Shown in pieces: positions 11,103 through 23,400 of a stretch of DNA of 64,000 nucleotides (positions within the stretch are counted from its first letter, which is position 1; each line of letters opens with the position of its first letter). The notes under the pieces were generated by a model. That model was given only the letters and a program-made list of their open reading frames with translations, was not told the origin of the DNA and ran no database searches. The stretch spans positions 1,542,273 through 1,606,272 of the forward strand of contig MNCI01016273.1 of the NCBI GenBank assembly GCA_015680685.1. Reading direction: 5' to 3'. This DNA comes from Gnetum montanum (lineage: Eukaryota > Streptophyta > Gnetopsida > Gnetales > Gnetaceae). Position numbers and translations under genes: made by a program.

Positions 11103-13295
11103 TGTTCTTTCAAAAATTATTTTTTTTAATCCTTAGAGAAGCACCTCAACAAATTAAGTGTAAAAGTACCTACCTCATGACCACAAATGATATTTGGTTT
11201 GATATAAGCTTTAATAAGTCAATTATCATGACATAATGGTATATAAACCTCTAATTAAATGTGGACTTAACCTATCATACACAAACCAAGAATAATAGGG
11301 GAATGATAAAAACAATACTTTTAAGTAATAAAATTAACTAGGTATTATTTTTTGAAAATAAACTAACTATGGAAAATAATTATAAGCATTGAAAATTGTA
11401 AGTATGAAGAAAAATAAAAAATCATAAAATATTAAAGAGTAGAGGTCTTGATATAGGAAAAAGAATCTTAGTTCCCTTCCCAAATAATGAAAGAACTTAA
11501 TTAATGAATAAATAATGATTACCTCCTATGGATGGCCAAAACTACAAGTGTTGGTGAAAACCTCAAGCAAGGTAAAATTGATAATAAAAACTCACTTTGT
11601 AAGTGAAATGTAGGTTTTGAGAGTGAAATTGAATCTTTTAGGGATGAGTATATGAAAGGGAAAGCTATAGATGCTCTCTAGAATTAATGTGAGTCCAAAA
11701 AGAGGATATTTTGGCTAACTATCCTAAGACTAATATTGGAGTTAAAATGTTCAAACTTTGGAGATTGATACTAATGTTGAAATATTCCCAAGTTTGGAAG
11801 CTAACTCATGAACTACTTAATTAATGTTGATATTGAATCAACATCAGTGCATGGGATGTTGGAGTCTTGGACATTAAACTATGCTTATAGTGGTTGTGGA
11901 GTATGCAAAAGACATTGGTATTACTTGATTCTCATATTGTTGAACTTTAGAGATCTTGAAACATGCTCTAGATCTTAAAACATTAGCCCTGGAATAAGGA
12001 TTTTAATCCCATATTTATAGGGTTAGGGTTATTAAATTTTTTCCTAGAGTTAAGTGGAGTTCATCTAGAGTCTATCCAAAGTTTAGTTTTGGCAAGTTTG
12101 ACCATGCAAATTGGGTGATGCTAGATATAAGATTGCTAAAATAGACACAAATGTTAATGTCAGCCTTAGTGTCAATAGAAGATAGCAAACTCTTTCTAGT
12201 TTTATCCAAGTTATATTTCCATGTTTTCAAGATCATATTTGACATCTTAATTAATAGTAAATCATGCCATGAGAATGCCAAGGAGCTCATGAATCTAGGA
12301 GATGATGTTAAATGTTGATATTAAATGCTAAGGATGGCTTCGTGCTAGTTCCAAAAGTTTTGATGTTGATACTAACACTAGTATTAGCATCAACATTAAC
12401 TAGGAAGTTGGAAAACTTTCCAACATTTTTTGAAGTTAACATTTTAAGCCTTTGGACTACCAAAATTGATGTTGAAATGAGTCAAAATGAGGTTTGCATG
12501 ACACCAAGTATTTCATAAACTAAGGGAATACAATAGAACATCAAAATTAGAGAGTTTGAAAAAGTGATGATGTAGCCATGGTGACACTAACATTGATGCT
12601 GATGCTAGTGTCAACGTCACCTATAAAAGTTAGAAAAATTTTTACTCTTAAGCCCTAAAATATATCTAGACTTGCTAAAATTATTATTTGTAGTGCTAAA
12701 AATTATGTTAATAGGTTATTAGAGAGTGTGAGAAGGTAAGACTAGAGTCAAGATGCAAGTGAGATGTGCAATGGAGGAGAAAAGCATGATGCCAGAGGTG
12801 TTAACACTATTTCTAATGATAGCATTAGCATCATTATTAGCTCAATACATACAAAAATTTTTGATTCTATGAAATGCAAAACTTTAATGCCTTCCATGTT
12901 AAAAGTGTTGTATACAAATCATTTGGGATCTTGTGGAATCAAAATAGAGGGTGAATATCAGCTTTATCATAGGTGATATAGACAAGGTGGTCCAAGGAAA
13001 ATGCAAACATGGGAATAATGATATAATATTAACTCTAATGCTACATTGACATCAACTCCAACATTTTGACAAACTTTCATTTCCTAAACTTTCTAGGATC
13101 AATAAATGTGAAGCTTATATGCTAGGTTTTGAGTTAGAAGGGTCCTTGGATATCTTCAAGAGCCAAAAATATGCCTTATGATATTATTTTATGTCTTTTT
13201 GTGTTTGAAATTGAATGTAATAATGTAAACCCATACTTTCTCAAAACGTAAGTGTAATAGTTGCATTTCTTCAATGAAGGTAAGTTTCAAACTTT
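11103..13295 (-). mobile_element. B-family solo LTR, diverged
   Basis: From about 11130 the sequence follows the left edge of the element B LTRs (AAG-ACCTC...AACTAAGTGT..., then a block matching 33280-33540). Near 13150-13200 it follows their right part. Elements C and E align up to about 11102 and resume at about 13296, so this is an insertion of about 2.2 kb into E. There is no internal sequence. Several spaced GATGCTAGTGT-like phrases at 11820-12620 also occur in 1-868. Ends are good to about 10-20 bases; I could not pin a target duplication. Confidence 0.65.
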
Positions 13296-15480
13296 ATACA
13301 TCTCTTACGCAATCAAGTTAACTCTAGAATCTAAATTTAGTAGAGCCCTGCAAGGAACAATTCTTATGATCTAGGTAAGTAATGGGACTTATCAAATTGG
13401 TTCTCTTCCTATAAATATTTCCTACCTGAATCAAATAAGTAACTACATGGATCAACATGATATCTTATATATTAAATAAGCTTTAATTTAAAGATGTCTT
13501 AGAATGCATCTAGGAGTTTATAAATGTGATGTTTATAGCCATAGATGCTTGCTTAGGTTTGAATGGATTAACAGGTTGAAAGAATTAATTTCTCCAAGAC
13601 TTTCACTCAAAACCACTTGAGTTTCCTTCCACATTCATGTTTATAGCTCATGTGGAATTTCACTATTATAGTTGTGAAGGTATTTCACCTTGCATGACTA
13701 CATCAAGTGATGATGAATTAGGAGCATTTGGTTTAGAATATTGATAAGAATTAGAAATATTTAAATAACACTCAGCCCATAGAATGACAAGTCTATGGTA
13801 CTTAAGAGGATAGTAGTGATGCATAGAGACATAAGTGGGAGAACCAGTTGGAGACATAGGTTAATGGACTTAATAGCCATAAGGATTAGGATGTCCATAG
13901 TGATATTGTTATCTAGGTGGTGGAATCCCTAATGACTATGGATTTTATCATTATTAATAACACTCTTGAGGTTGAGGTGGATCCTTACTTGGATAATGAT
14001 ATATTAATAATAGGGTTGCATATAGTTACCTTGAAAATAAGAAAACCTCTTATGTTCTTACCTCTTGGTGAATTTTGGGTTTAAGGCATATTTCCAAGAC
14101 TCTTGAAGATGTGACATTATTGGATAAAATCCTTAAAATGTTCATATTAGAAAATTTCACAATCATCATCCTCTAATTATAAATTTGCAATCTCTTCAAC
14201 TATATTTACTTTTCTCTTTTCTTAGTAATAGTTCTTTCTTACATCTCTTTTCTTTCTTTTCTCTTTATTTCTATCTCCATTGTATTCTACTTTCTCCTTC
14301 ATAATTTTCAAACCTATTTAGAATTTCCCATCAATTGAGTCTCACATTTTTTCAACCTTAGTTGAAATTTTAGTAATTGACTTTTGGATTAACAAGGATT
14401 TTTTTTTTACCACATTCTCTAATGATGTCTTCTCATTTGGCTCTAGAGATGAACATCTGTTTTGTGGAGAAAGGGATTCTTGTTTTACTTCCTTGCATTC
14501 TTTCAATTCTCATATTGTTCTTTCTTCTTTGACACTTAATCAATTCATCTCTAAACTTGATGGACTCTCATTTTTGAAAGTCTCCCTTAGGCATAGATCC
14601 CAAGATATTTCCTTTGTTTTGTTTCTAAGTTTATCTATGATTAGATGCAATTTTACCCTTTGAAAGAGTTCAAGGCCTAGACATCTGTGTCATAGAAAAT
14701 AATATCTACCCAATACTACATTAAGTGATTCATGATTGAGTTCATTTCACTCCTAGATCTTCTTTCTCAATTTGGACACTTTGGAGTATGTTTGATACTT
14801 GGAGTTGAATAACTCAAATACTGTACTTCAAATTTTGATAAATTCTAGTTCAAAGGATTGATACAAAATTTTAGCTTTTAGCACTCATTCTCTATGTTTT
14901 AGAAGGTACATGCATCATGAAAGGCTTGTAAATGATTTTGTGGATTTTCATTATAGTGTTCCTTGAACTCAGAGATCTTGTTCATGTTTAGTTGATTGAT
15001 TTGGCTATCCCTATTATGCCTAGATAGAATGTAGAATACCTCCATAATGTTAATCATCCTTCTTGTAGCAAGTAATGGTTCATCATAATCATCATATTTA
15101 GCATGGTTCATATCATGACCATATCTCCTTTGATGTTGCTTTCTATGACTTTGCTTATTTTGGTGTCCTATCTCTTGATCATATCGATCATTTCTTCTAC
15201 CCTCATGCAATGATCTTTTCTATCATCTTCATTTAATATTTGATCATTGTCTTTCATATCTTAATAATGATCACCCTTGTCAAGGCTATATCATGATGGA
15301 GAACTAGGAGAGTTATGATACCTTGCTTTTCGTTAATGATCCCTTTGATTTTCTCTAGATAATTTGCTAAATGACCTAGCCTTCAAGTTTTTGCATGTGT
15401 TCAATTTCATTCTTTCCTTTTCTTGGTTACTCACTGAGATTGAATGTAGCCATGGATTGTTCATGTTATCTATATAGAAG
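13296..15480 (-). pseudogene. Element E gag relic
   Basis: A 103-codon open stretch at 14899-15210 contains DEPLLATRRMINIMEV and then a region ending NPQNHLQAFHDA. This matches the gag of C (LLATQGFLNIAEV...HLQAFHDA) and of A (near 48.8-49.1 kb). An R/H/D-rich N-terminal segment precedes it, as in C. The Gag capsid part of Athila-like elements has this layout. The frame is broken many times before and after. The left part (13.3-14.1 kb) aligns with the H/Y-rich gag tail of C. Confidence 0.75.
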
Positions 15481-16049
15481 GAAGGAGGATTTTGATGATG
15501 AAATCAACTAGATTGATAGTCTATATACTCCTTTTCTAACTATGATGTAGGTGCAATAATAGTTCTTTACGTTTATATCTTTATGATGTACCTCCATGAA
15601 GCAATCTTTCCACAATTAGGCTTTGGTTAGCTAGTAGGGTGTAGACATCTTATCAACCATCCTATAGTTTGGAGTAATTACTTTAAGTTTCACTTTCATC
15701 AATTCTACTATGAGCATTAATGAAATTGAGCAAGCAGACAACAACACAATGTTATCTTTTAGGTCCCTGCATCATAGTTTATCATCTTGGTGAAGGATAA
15801 AATTAAAATTTGGATAATATGGATTCAAATGTTAGTAGAAAATCCTCATCTATTGTGACATCTCATCTTAATTCTTACTAATTCTATCACATCCCCTCAT
15901 TGAGTCATTAGTAGGAAAGGAGTCTACCCTATAAGAATAAAACATCTTTTAATTATTGAATGTACTTAAATAAAATAATATTATTTTGAAGTGAAAAATT
16001 ATTAGGTCTCTATCAATGATTCCTAAATGGTCCTAACTATCTAAAATTT

Positions 16050-16066
16050 CCTAATAATGGTACCAA
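16050..16066 (-). other. Element E primer-binding site
   Basis: On the minus strand it reads TTGGTACCATTATTAGG, directly next to the LTR edge. This is the diverged form of the TTGGC...TTG site seen in A (49712-49729) and C (29596-29612). Confidence 0.6.
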
Positions 16067-16863
16067 GCATGAGTGGTAGAGTATACTCTACATCCAACCA
16101 TATAGATTTTAAGCATTCATGCACAACTTGGTAAAATTTCATGGACTAGACTAGTATGGCTATCTACATAGTTAGATGATAGATAGATTCTTAGTCACTG
16201 TATTCTCATTCACACCTACGTAGATTAGTTCATATGGCTAATTGTGACTACGAAATATGATACTAAGATTTTCTTGCTTATATCTATAATATTGTTAAAG
16301 TATTTAAAAAATTAAAATTCCAAATTATCTATCCTAAGTGTAAAGAATAAATCTAGTGTAGAGTACACATTGAATATTGAATCTCAACCTACTATACACA
16401 TCCTAAACATATGCTAGTATTTATAAGCTACTAGGTGCTCACTCTTGGGTGTATAAAGTAGAATACTATTGGGATTGCTAAACATTAGCATGCTCAAAGT
16501 CAAAGTTGGTTGTACTCATGTAGTGTAATCAAGTACAATGGAATGCTAAATAATTAACTACATGCATGAAAATTAAAAAATAATAAAATTAAATTGTATT
16601 TAAGGAAATTATTAAACTATATCAAATGATACAATGAAGGTAAATAAATCTCAATCTTATTACCATTATGAACATGTGTTCAAGTGAATGGTTACTTAAA
16701 TAAGACTTTGGACATTCTACTTAGCCTATGTTATGGGTACTTAGCAATACATTCTAACTTTTACAAAAAGAAACTATAAGACTCTAGCTATGCTACTAGG
16801 AAAATGATGTCATAAATGTACTAGGTGCATGCATTTATATAGTCATTTATTATCTCTTCATCA
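16067..16863 (-). repeat. Element E 5' LTR, strongly diverged
   Basis: Starts GCATGAGTGG, a diverged form of TGATGAGTGG, with the same downstream order as the A LTRs: ATCCAACCATA, then ...ATTGGGATTGC..., then ...TTGTACTCATG. ATATAAATGC on the minus strand (16831-16840) is the TATA position. The end TCTTCATCA at 16863 is my best guess; the LTR could run to about 16990. No palindrome cluster is visible, consistent with decay. Confidence 0.6.
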
Positions 16864-17403
16864 ATGCTATTATATTAACATAGTTGATCCTACATTGGCA
16901 CTATTATGTATATATATCTTAAAAAATCAAGACTCATTGGGTTAGTAGCCTTCTTCTATTTAATTTATCTATCATTCATTTATCATGAATTCATAGACAT
17001 AACATTGTAATGATACCAAATTTACTCCAAGTGGCATATAGTCTAGATGAATGAGTAGCCCAAGCTCCTTCATTAAAAGGAAGCTACCATGAGGTAATTT
17101 GGTTAAGCATATCTTCTATAACTATAATATAATTGCAATTCTAATACTTACTAAGCTTGCATCATATGTTTTCAACTAGTTTAAAAACTAGAGAATCATA
17201 AATAGAAATGGCTTGAGGAAAAAGAAGATAGTGAAGAAAGTTATTAGAAGATCAACTATTATCATTTTTAAATTTTCTTTACATAACTTTATTTCTTAAA
17301 ATGATCATTTAAGTATCATTTACATTAATGCATTTTTCTATGAGAAAATATCCTAGTTATAAAAATTAATGAGGCCAAGTCCTCTATCTTTCTTATTATT
17401 AAT
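16864..17403. other. Unassigned AT-rich sequence before element C
   Basis: I see no gene or repeat I can name. It was joined to 30493 onward before element C inserted, judging from the GCAAG duplication. Confidence 0.5.
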
Positions 17404-17408
17404 GCAAG

Positions 17409-18363
17409 TGATGTATGGTGAGGTACCCCTATGCCCAACCATACAAATCACAAAGCATTCATGCACAATCTAGTTGAATTCTATGGGGTTTATAGTTTCT
17501 GGCACACTAGTCTTCTCGGCAATGAACCTTGCTTGAGGTCATTCATTGTCTATACTTGTGACGTACACTAGTATGGTTAAGTGTAATTGAGGCATCTAAT
17601 TTTTATCATTTTGTATTTTATGGTTTTGGTTTTTAAATGGAGATAAAAGTAATTGGATTAACTAATTTAATTTAACTAATTCACTAATATCTAAGTAGTC
17701 CTAACATAATCATCTAGTCCCACTTTTCGCACATGTCCTAAACCCACGTATCCATTACTAGGTTACCAAGCACTACACAACTGGGTGTACCAAGAAATAA
17801 CGTTATTGGGATTACCAAGAAAATACATGTTATGCTCAAAGTGGTCATACTTATGTGTTTAATTTATCTAGCTTATCTTGTTTAATTACTTTATTAACTT
17901 AATTACTGGAAAAAGTTTAATAAATAATTAAAAATATTAAATGCATAAATAAAATATTTAATCTATCTAAAATGATGCAAGGTTTATTGGAAAGCTCATC
18001 TTTATTGCCACACACATTGTTATACTCAGGCATAATAATGCTTGAATAAAGATCCATACACTTAATAACGATTGCTATGGGCACTTGGAAGGAATATTTG
18101 AACTCTCGAATGAAAAAATTGCAACAGCTTCACTACTACTAAAATCTTTTTGCCATAAATATTGCTAGTTGGCATGTATTTATAGCCAAAAAGTAGACAC
18201 TACATCAATGGGGCCTCATTAATGCATGATATGATGCATCAATGAGGCCTCATCGGTGCATGATATGATGCATCGATGAGGCCTCGTCGATGCATGATAT
18301 GATGCATCAATGGGGCCTTGTTGATGAGGCCTTGTTGATGTAGCCCATAAATATGACTCATCA
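17409..18363 (-). repeat. Element C 3' LTR
   Basis: Begins TGATGTATGGTGAGG and ends ATATGACTCATCA. It matches 29613-30487 along its length. TATAAATA on the minus strand is at 18177-18184. The U3 at 18213-18350 is a tandem set of palindromes (next entry). It is about 80 bp longer than the right LTR, mostly because that set has more copies. Confidence 0.92.
18213..18350 (-). repeat. Palindromic tandem array in element C U3 (GATGAGGCCTCATC type)
   Basis: Three or four units of about 34 bases alternate two palindromes: GATGAGGCCTCATC-like and GATGCATGATATGATGCATC. The right LTR has fewer units (30413-30470), so the array has changed in copy number since insertion. It is immediately upstream of the TATA box on the minus strand. 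The first palindrome recurs inside the element at 21911-22026. Confidence 0.85.
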
Positions 18364-18373
18364 TACCCCCATG
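18364..18373 (-). other. Element C polypurine tract
   Basis: CATGGGGGTA on the minus strand abuts the 3' LTR. The same tract occurs at the matching place in D (62850). It primes plus-strand DNA synthesis in reverse transcription. Confidence 0.8.
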
Positions 18374-18449
18374 ACTGAATGAAAACTCATCCTCAAGTTC
18401 TTTTACAAAACTGGGAAGGTATGGGATTATTGACTAACCTTTTACAAAT

Positions 18450-21400
18450 AAAACAAACTGACTTGACAAAAATGAAGTGCCTAAGTATACAAATCAAAAC
18501 ATTACAAAAATGATGGTGTTCATGATACAAAATTGAACACCATTACATGATTCTTCAAAATTGGATAACATGTTTCTTGATGGCATGAAGCTTGATGAAG
18601 AAGATCAAATAGTCCCAGGCAATGGTGTCTCCTGAGGTTCTGAGGGACCTTCACCGACTTCATACACATGCGATGGTTGAGGTAGCTATGGATATCTTGC
18701 TGCTACTACAACTTCTGGTAGGAGGCAAAAAGCATCTAGTAATACTTTTATTTTCTCCTCCTTACTTCTAGGATTATCCACCATCCATGCAACTTCACCA
18801 ATGTGGGTTGGAATGAGCACATCCCAAGGACATGGGATTGCTAGAAAAAGCTCTTCTACATTGATAAACTAGGCAGAGAATTATTTATTTTCAATTTTAA
18901 ATGCTTTAACTACATCCTTTGGCTCTTGGTAATCATTCATCCTTTTGGCTAAGTTCTCAACAATTCATCATTGATCCATGAATCATGCTCTGAGAACATT
19001 GAGTTCAGCATTTGTAGTCTTAAGCTTATGCTTGGTGTCTTTATGCTCTTTGAACTCTACCTTATATACCAAATATGAGCTAGCCACTTATTTTTCTAAC
19101 TCTCATCATAGCCATTTGGTAGTCAACATTGCTAGGTTCACATATCAAAGATTGGCCAACTCCATGTATTTTGTCATTTCTTCTATTTGCAACTCCTTTA
19201 GCTGGATCTCCACTTTGTTGTAGGCATCAATCCCATCATTGATGGACTACCAAACTTCTTTTCTTTGTTGAAGTTGCTAGATACCTTTATTTATTTTTGA
19301 CTTTGCTATCTAGAAGTGCTTCTCGTTTACTTCCTTCTACAAGCCAACATGGTCTCTGTAATGATTTTTCACTCTTATAAACTTCAAATCTTCATATTTC
19401 CAAGCAGTAATCTCAATAGTAAATTTCTGGTGTAAGGCATGAATTTCTTTCATCGATATATTCTGATTTTCTATGATCAATTTCCTTAATTTGATAATCA
19501 CTCTAGCAAGATACTCCTACTATTGATGAATAAATTGTTGCATTTGTTCTTTTTGGGCATCAACATTGCATAGGTGATGATTTTCTATGGTTAGCGCTTC
19601 GTTCTCTTGAGGCATCTGAGCCATGTCCTTCTAAACTAAATATGTCTTTGCCTTTGCTACAGATTAGCTAAAGATGGTCATCACTACTTCCTCCTCAACC
19701 TTCCTAAATCATTCTTAAAACTATTGGAAAGCTTCATCTCTAGTTATTGTTGGGCCAAGGAGTGTAGGATCAACAAAGTAGGCATGTAATTTGGCAACCT
19801 CCATGGCCAAGCATTGATTTTGTTCTTGAGCCATTTGAGTTGCCCCTCCAAGATAATGCATTTTCCCCTTAATTCCAATAGCCCTAACTAGGTTGTGATT
19901 TACTATCCAAAAAATCAAAGATATCCAGAATTAGTTGTCTAATCCCCACCAGTCAATCTAACAATTCTTCATGTTGGGCTACATTCAACTTTCTATTGAC
20001 CATGACTATGGACATTTGCACATCTCGAAGTGTAGATACATCTAGTACAGATGTCATAGGTGCATTCAATTCTTTGGTGATGTGGTTAGCAACTACTTTA
20101 GCTGTAGTCTCTTACCCTTGGTGTTTCATCACTAGTACAATGGCCCCTTCACCTTCCTCTAAAAACACTAAGAAGGAGATAGCATTCCTAGAGATTTTTG
20201 GGAATAAATGATGTTGTGATAATGACACCATCACCTCTCAAGTATTAGGATTAGACCTCACATGCAACTATGTTCATTGGGTAGAGAATATTGGTCCATC
20301 CCTTTCCATCTAGTTTATTGTTTGAGCCACCTCATTAAAGTGACTCATCGCTAGTCGATACATAGATGGGTCCATGTTATTCATCCCTACATGCTACTCT
20401 TGCTCATGCAAAAGCTACTCTCAAATTTCATGTAAGCACTCAATGGCTGCATGGGCCTCTAGTGTTGTTTCTTGAGTAGGTGATGGAGGTGGAAGCTACT
20501 CCTCTTCTTGAGTTGTGGTAGGTGTCTTTTCTTTTATGATTTCAAATCATGAAGTCAAAGGAGCATGCATAATTGTGTCATTGGCATAGCAGATGATTCC
20601 TAGCCTTCTATAGGGTTTTTGAAGAAGGCATGGAAAGGTTAAGGTTTTTCTTCCATGTTCATTTTCCTTGAAACACATTTTGATCTCCAAATATATTAGT
20701 TGTGGAATTTTTATATGGAACCTCCCACTTAGAATGGCACATGCTCTAGTGAGAAAGATGGTCACCTTAATAGGCCTCATCGTTGAATTAAGGTGATAAG
20801 CCAAAATTTTGAAGTAGATGTATTTATCAATGTAAGCATGCCATATTCCTTAGAGTCGACCTTGTAACACCACTGATTCCACTTCTTTTTTCCCTTAGGA
20901 TCATATTTTTTTTTATAGTTCTACCAACTGTGTCTCAATATTAGGCAGCCACAATGCTTGTGCAATAGCCTTGATCAAGTAGGACACCTGAATATCCTTG
21001 ATTTTTACTATGGACCTTGGCCTTCTATTGTTCCAAAAGGGATAAGCCTCTTCCATATACCACTCCCCATTGGATGTGATGATTAGCCACATGGGAGAGG
21101 TTTGCAATTGTGTTTTGACTTCTACTAGAGATTTCTTTGGAGAATTAAGCGTTGAATCTTTTGGGTATTGATGATGTTAAGGAAATATTGAGTTAAAGTA
21201 ACTTCAAGCATTGGCATGTGTCTTGGTGCTTCTAGTCACTATTATTGCTCTATTGGCACTTCTTCCTTTAGAATCTATCGAATATATTCCACTTTGGGCA
21301 CGAAAAGGTTCAGTTGCATGGGTTACCTTTAGTAGTTCGTGGGCTTGTTCTTATTGGCCTCTTCTAGCTTTGGGCCTTTTCTTCCTTGGTTGAGAGGGTT

Positions 21401-21860
21401 CTCTTTCTTATAGGCATTTCAATCTTGGTGTCATCTATAATCACAATAAGACCATGGGTTATCAATCATTGTGTAACATGAAGCAATTGGAATACCTTTA
21501 TCTCTTTAGGATAGTTATAGTTGGGTAAGTTATGATTATAGCTAATTTAATTACTCCAATCATTACTTTATTTATGTGTTATTGTTAATAAATCATCTCA
21601 TAGACTTTTGGAAGGTTTAACTCTCAAAAGAATTGATGTTTGTATATTATTAAGGTTATTAACCCTTTGGGGGAGCTAGAAAAATTTTCAAAATTTTCAT
21701 CAGAAATCTTAAGGTTTGCAACCCCCATGATAAAGAGCTTACCTCCAATAGTTGTAGAATCAAAGAATGGAGTGATTTGGACAAATAGTTGAGAAGTTGA
21801 GGGCTCTAGAAAGTTTTGGGCTTTTAAAAATGGCAAAAGCTCCCCATGTGTTATGAGGAA
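18450..21860 (-). pseudogene. Element C ORF3 relic (env-position gene)
   Basis: This minus-strand region between integrase and the 3' LTR contains several longer open pieces. One (20913-21107) reads WYMEEAYPFWNNRR and then SYLIKAIAQALWLPNIE. The next (20547-20804) contains LTFPCLLQKPYRRLGI and then YAND. Element A has matching pieces in the same order (near 44.5-45.0 kb), so one protein is represented. The second piece resembles the domain often called 'putative plant transposon protein'; I infer this from memory of the pattern, not from a search. The 3' part (18.5-19.9 kb) is rich in Q/E/L heptads in broken frames, suggesting a coiled coil. Function is unknown; no membrane or signal segment is evident. 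Confidence 0.65.
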
Positions 21861-21888
21861 AATGGTAAAATTTCAAAGTTTATAGTGT

Positions 21889-21897
21889 TATATATAG
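21889..21897 (-). promoter_or_regulatory. TATA-like box before element C ORF3
   Basis: TATATATAA on the minus strand lies 14 bases downstream of the internal palindrome cluster and about 50 bases before the first ORF3 frame. The order of palindromes, then TATA, then transcribed region copies that of the LTR. Promoter activity is inferred. Confidence 0.5.
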
Positions 21898-21910
21898 GGT
21901 TTTTGTATTG

Positions 21911-22026
21911 CATTGATGAGACCTCATTGATAGGGCCTTTTTGATGTAATCAGCTACATTGATGAGGCCTCATCAATGGGGCCTCATCAATGTGGTTAGC
22001 TGCGTTGATAAGGCCTCATCGATGCA
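21911..22026 (-). repeat. Internal palindrome cluster in element C, same motif as its LTR
   Basis: Four or more copies of GATGAGGCCTCATC-like sequence (including GATGAGGCCTCATCAATGGG and GGCCTCATCGATGCAA) are spread over 116 bases. This is the LTR U3 motif of the same element, located about 4 kb inside it. The position is equivalent to the GATATC-type cluster in element A (45888-45943): both lie about 290-300 bases left of a conserved GGGTCCTCCCC block. Confidence 0.85.
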
Positions 22027-23400
22027 ATTGTTGACCACCATAGACAACCATTGACTTTAGTCAAACTTGCAAAATACAAAGATCTTTTTAATGAAATTAG
22101 GGTCAAATGAAAGCTCAAAAGGCCATGAATAGTATGAAAATATGAGAAGAGGATATTAGAGCTCATAAATTTGAAAAATGAAAAAAAATTGATTCAAGGG
22201 ATGAATGGAATAAAAGGTTAAGGATCACTAAGTGGAATACACAATGGAATATGCAAAAGAAAGGATTGGAGTAATGTATAAGGTAAGGAATCTTAACTAA
22301 CCAAACTAAGAGCTATGCAAGTGGGTCCTCCCCTTAGCAGGTTCATGCCCTTGTTGCCCTTGCATAACCTTAACTAAGAAGTCCATGGGCCCATCACCAC
22401 TTTAAGACTAGTTCACCCACATGAGACATGAGTGCTTCCACAAAACAACCATCATTCCATAAAGAGAAGAAAAGAGAGAAGTAGGAAGTGAGAGAGGGCC
22501 TTAGTTAGAGGGGACCCTCAGGCATGGGTACATGTCTTTGTAGTTCCATAACTAGTTCTTATAGCTCATTTATTTGTCCAAGGGGTGTGCTTTGAATTCC
22601 CATCATTTCTTTTTTGAATTTTTCGATAGAAACCACACCATGCAAAGACTTATTCGTTTATTATATCTAAGGAGTATGCTTTGAATTCTCATTATTATTA
22701 TTTTTGAATTTTTGGATGGGAACCACACCATGTAAAGACTTCAATTGACTTCCTATTAGTGGTTGAAATGAAATAGTAAGAAGTCAAGAAATCTAGCAAG
22801 TAGAAAAGTACAAAGAATAGGGAGTTCCCTTGAAGCACACCCTTTACAAACCTTTGAATCCTTTCTAATTTTGGAACTACCAAGGTCACTGATTAATTAA
22901 AAGTTTCTTTAATGAAAGGAAACTCAAATTCCCAGAACAAGGAAAACCATAGAGTTTATTAGATGGGCAGATGACATGGACTCACTTCCTATTCCATGAA
23001 AAATAAACCATGCCATATTCATTAGACATTAGAATTCAAAAATAGAAACAAGATATCAACAATCACAACATTAAGCACAAACCATCATTAGTAAACAAAA
23101 ATAGCAACACTGTGTCCTATGGTAATAAAGCACTTTTATTAGTAAAAATGATGAAAAGTCACATTCAGACAAAATAAATAAAATATATAGAAAAGCATAA
23201 AATAATCAAGAAAGCCACAAAGGTACTAACGATGATTAGAAAAATCTGAAAATAAAAAATTTGTAAAATAAATAATTTGTAAAATCAAAAATGTGAAAAA
23301 AAAATAGAAAAATTGAGAATCCATATGGATTGTTAACAGGATTGTCTATCTCCCCCATGACTAAGTTGGAAGGAGGAGAGCTGAAAAATGGAATGTGGTT
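22027..23400 (-). other. Element C spacer between integrase and ORF3 with conserved GGGTCCTCCCC block
   Basis: No convincing frame. At 22324-22334 the plus strand reads GGGTCCTCCCC, followed by a segment also found in A (46235) and D (63612). Conservation in three diverged elements suggests a cis-acting or splice-related role. A purine tract AGTCATGGGGG on the minus strand ends at 23352, resembling the polypurine tract. Confidence 0.55.

Larger units (their letters stand above)
869..16863 (-). mobile_element. Element E: old Athila-like Ty3/gypsy retrotransposon, fragmented by three insertions
   Basis: Four blocks (869-1248, 2126-5246, 11027-11102, 13296-16066) align in order with element C: integrase tail, integrase, RNase H and RT, protease-gag junction, then gag. 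A primer-binding site and a diverged LTR follow at the right end, so transcription ran right to left. The gaps between blocks are exactly filled by a solo LTR, a copia element and a B-family LTR. The 3' LTR and any ORF3 lie left of the window or are lost. Coding frames carry many stops, including at the first integrase aspartate. The order of blocks is seen in the sequence; treating them as one element is inference, but the collinearity is strong. Confidence 0.75.

Noticed and set aside
18450-21860. ORF3 as a true envelope gene
   Set aside because: No signal peptide, membrane anchor or cysteine pattern can be seen; only its position is env-like.
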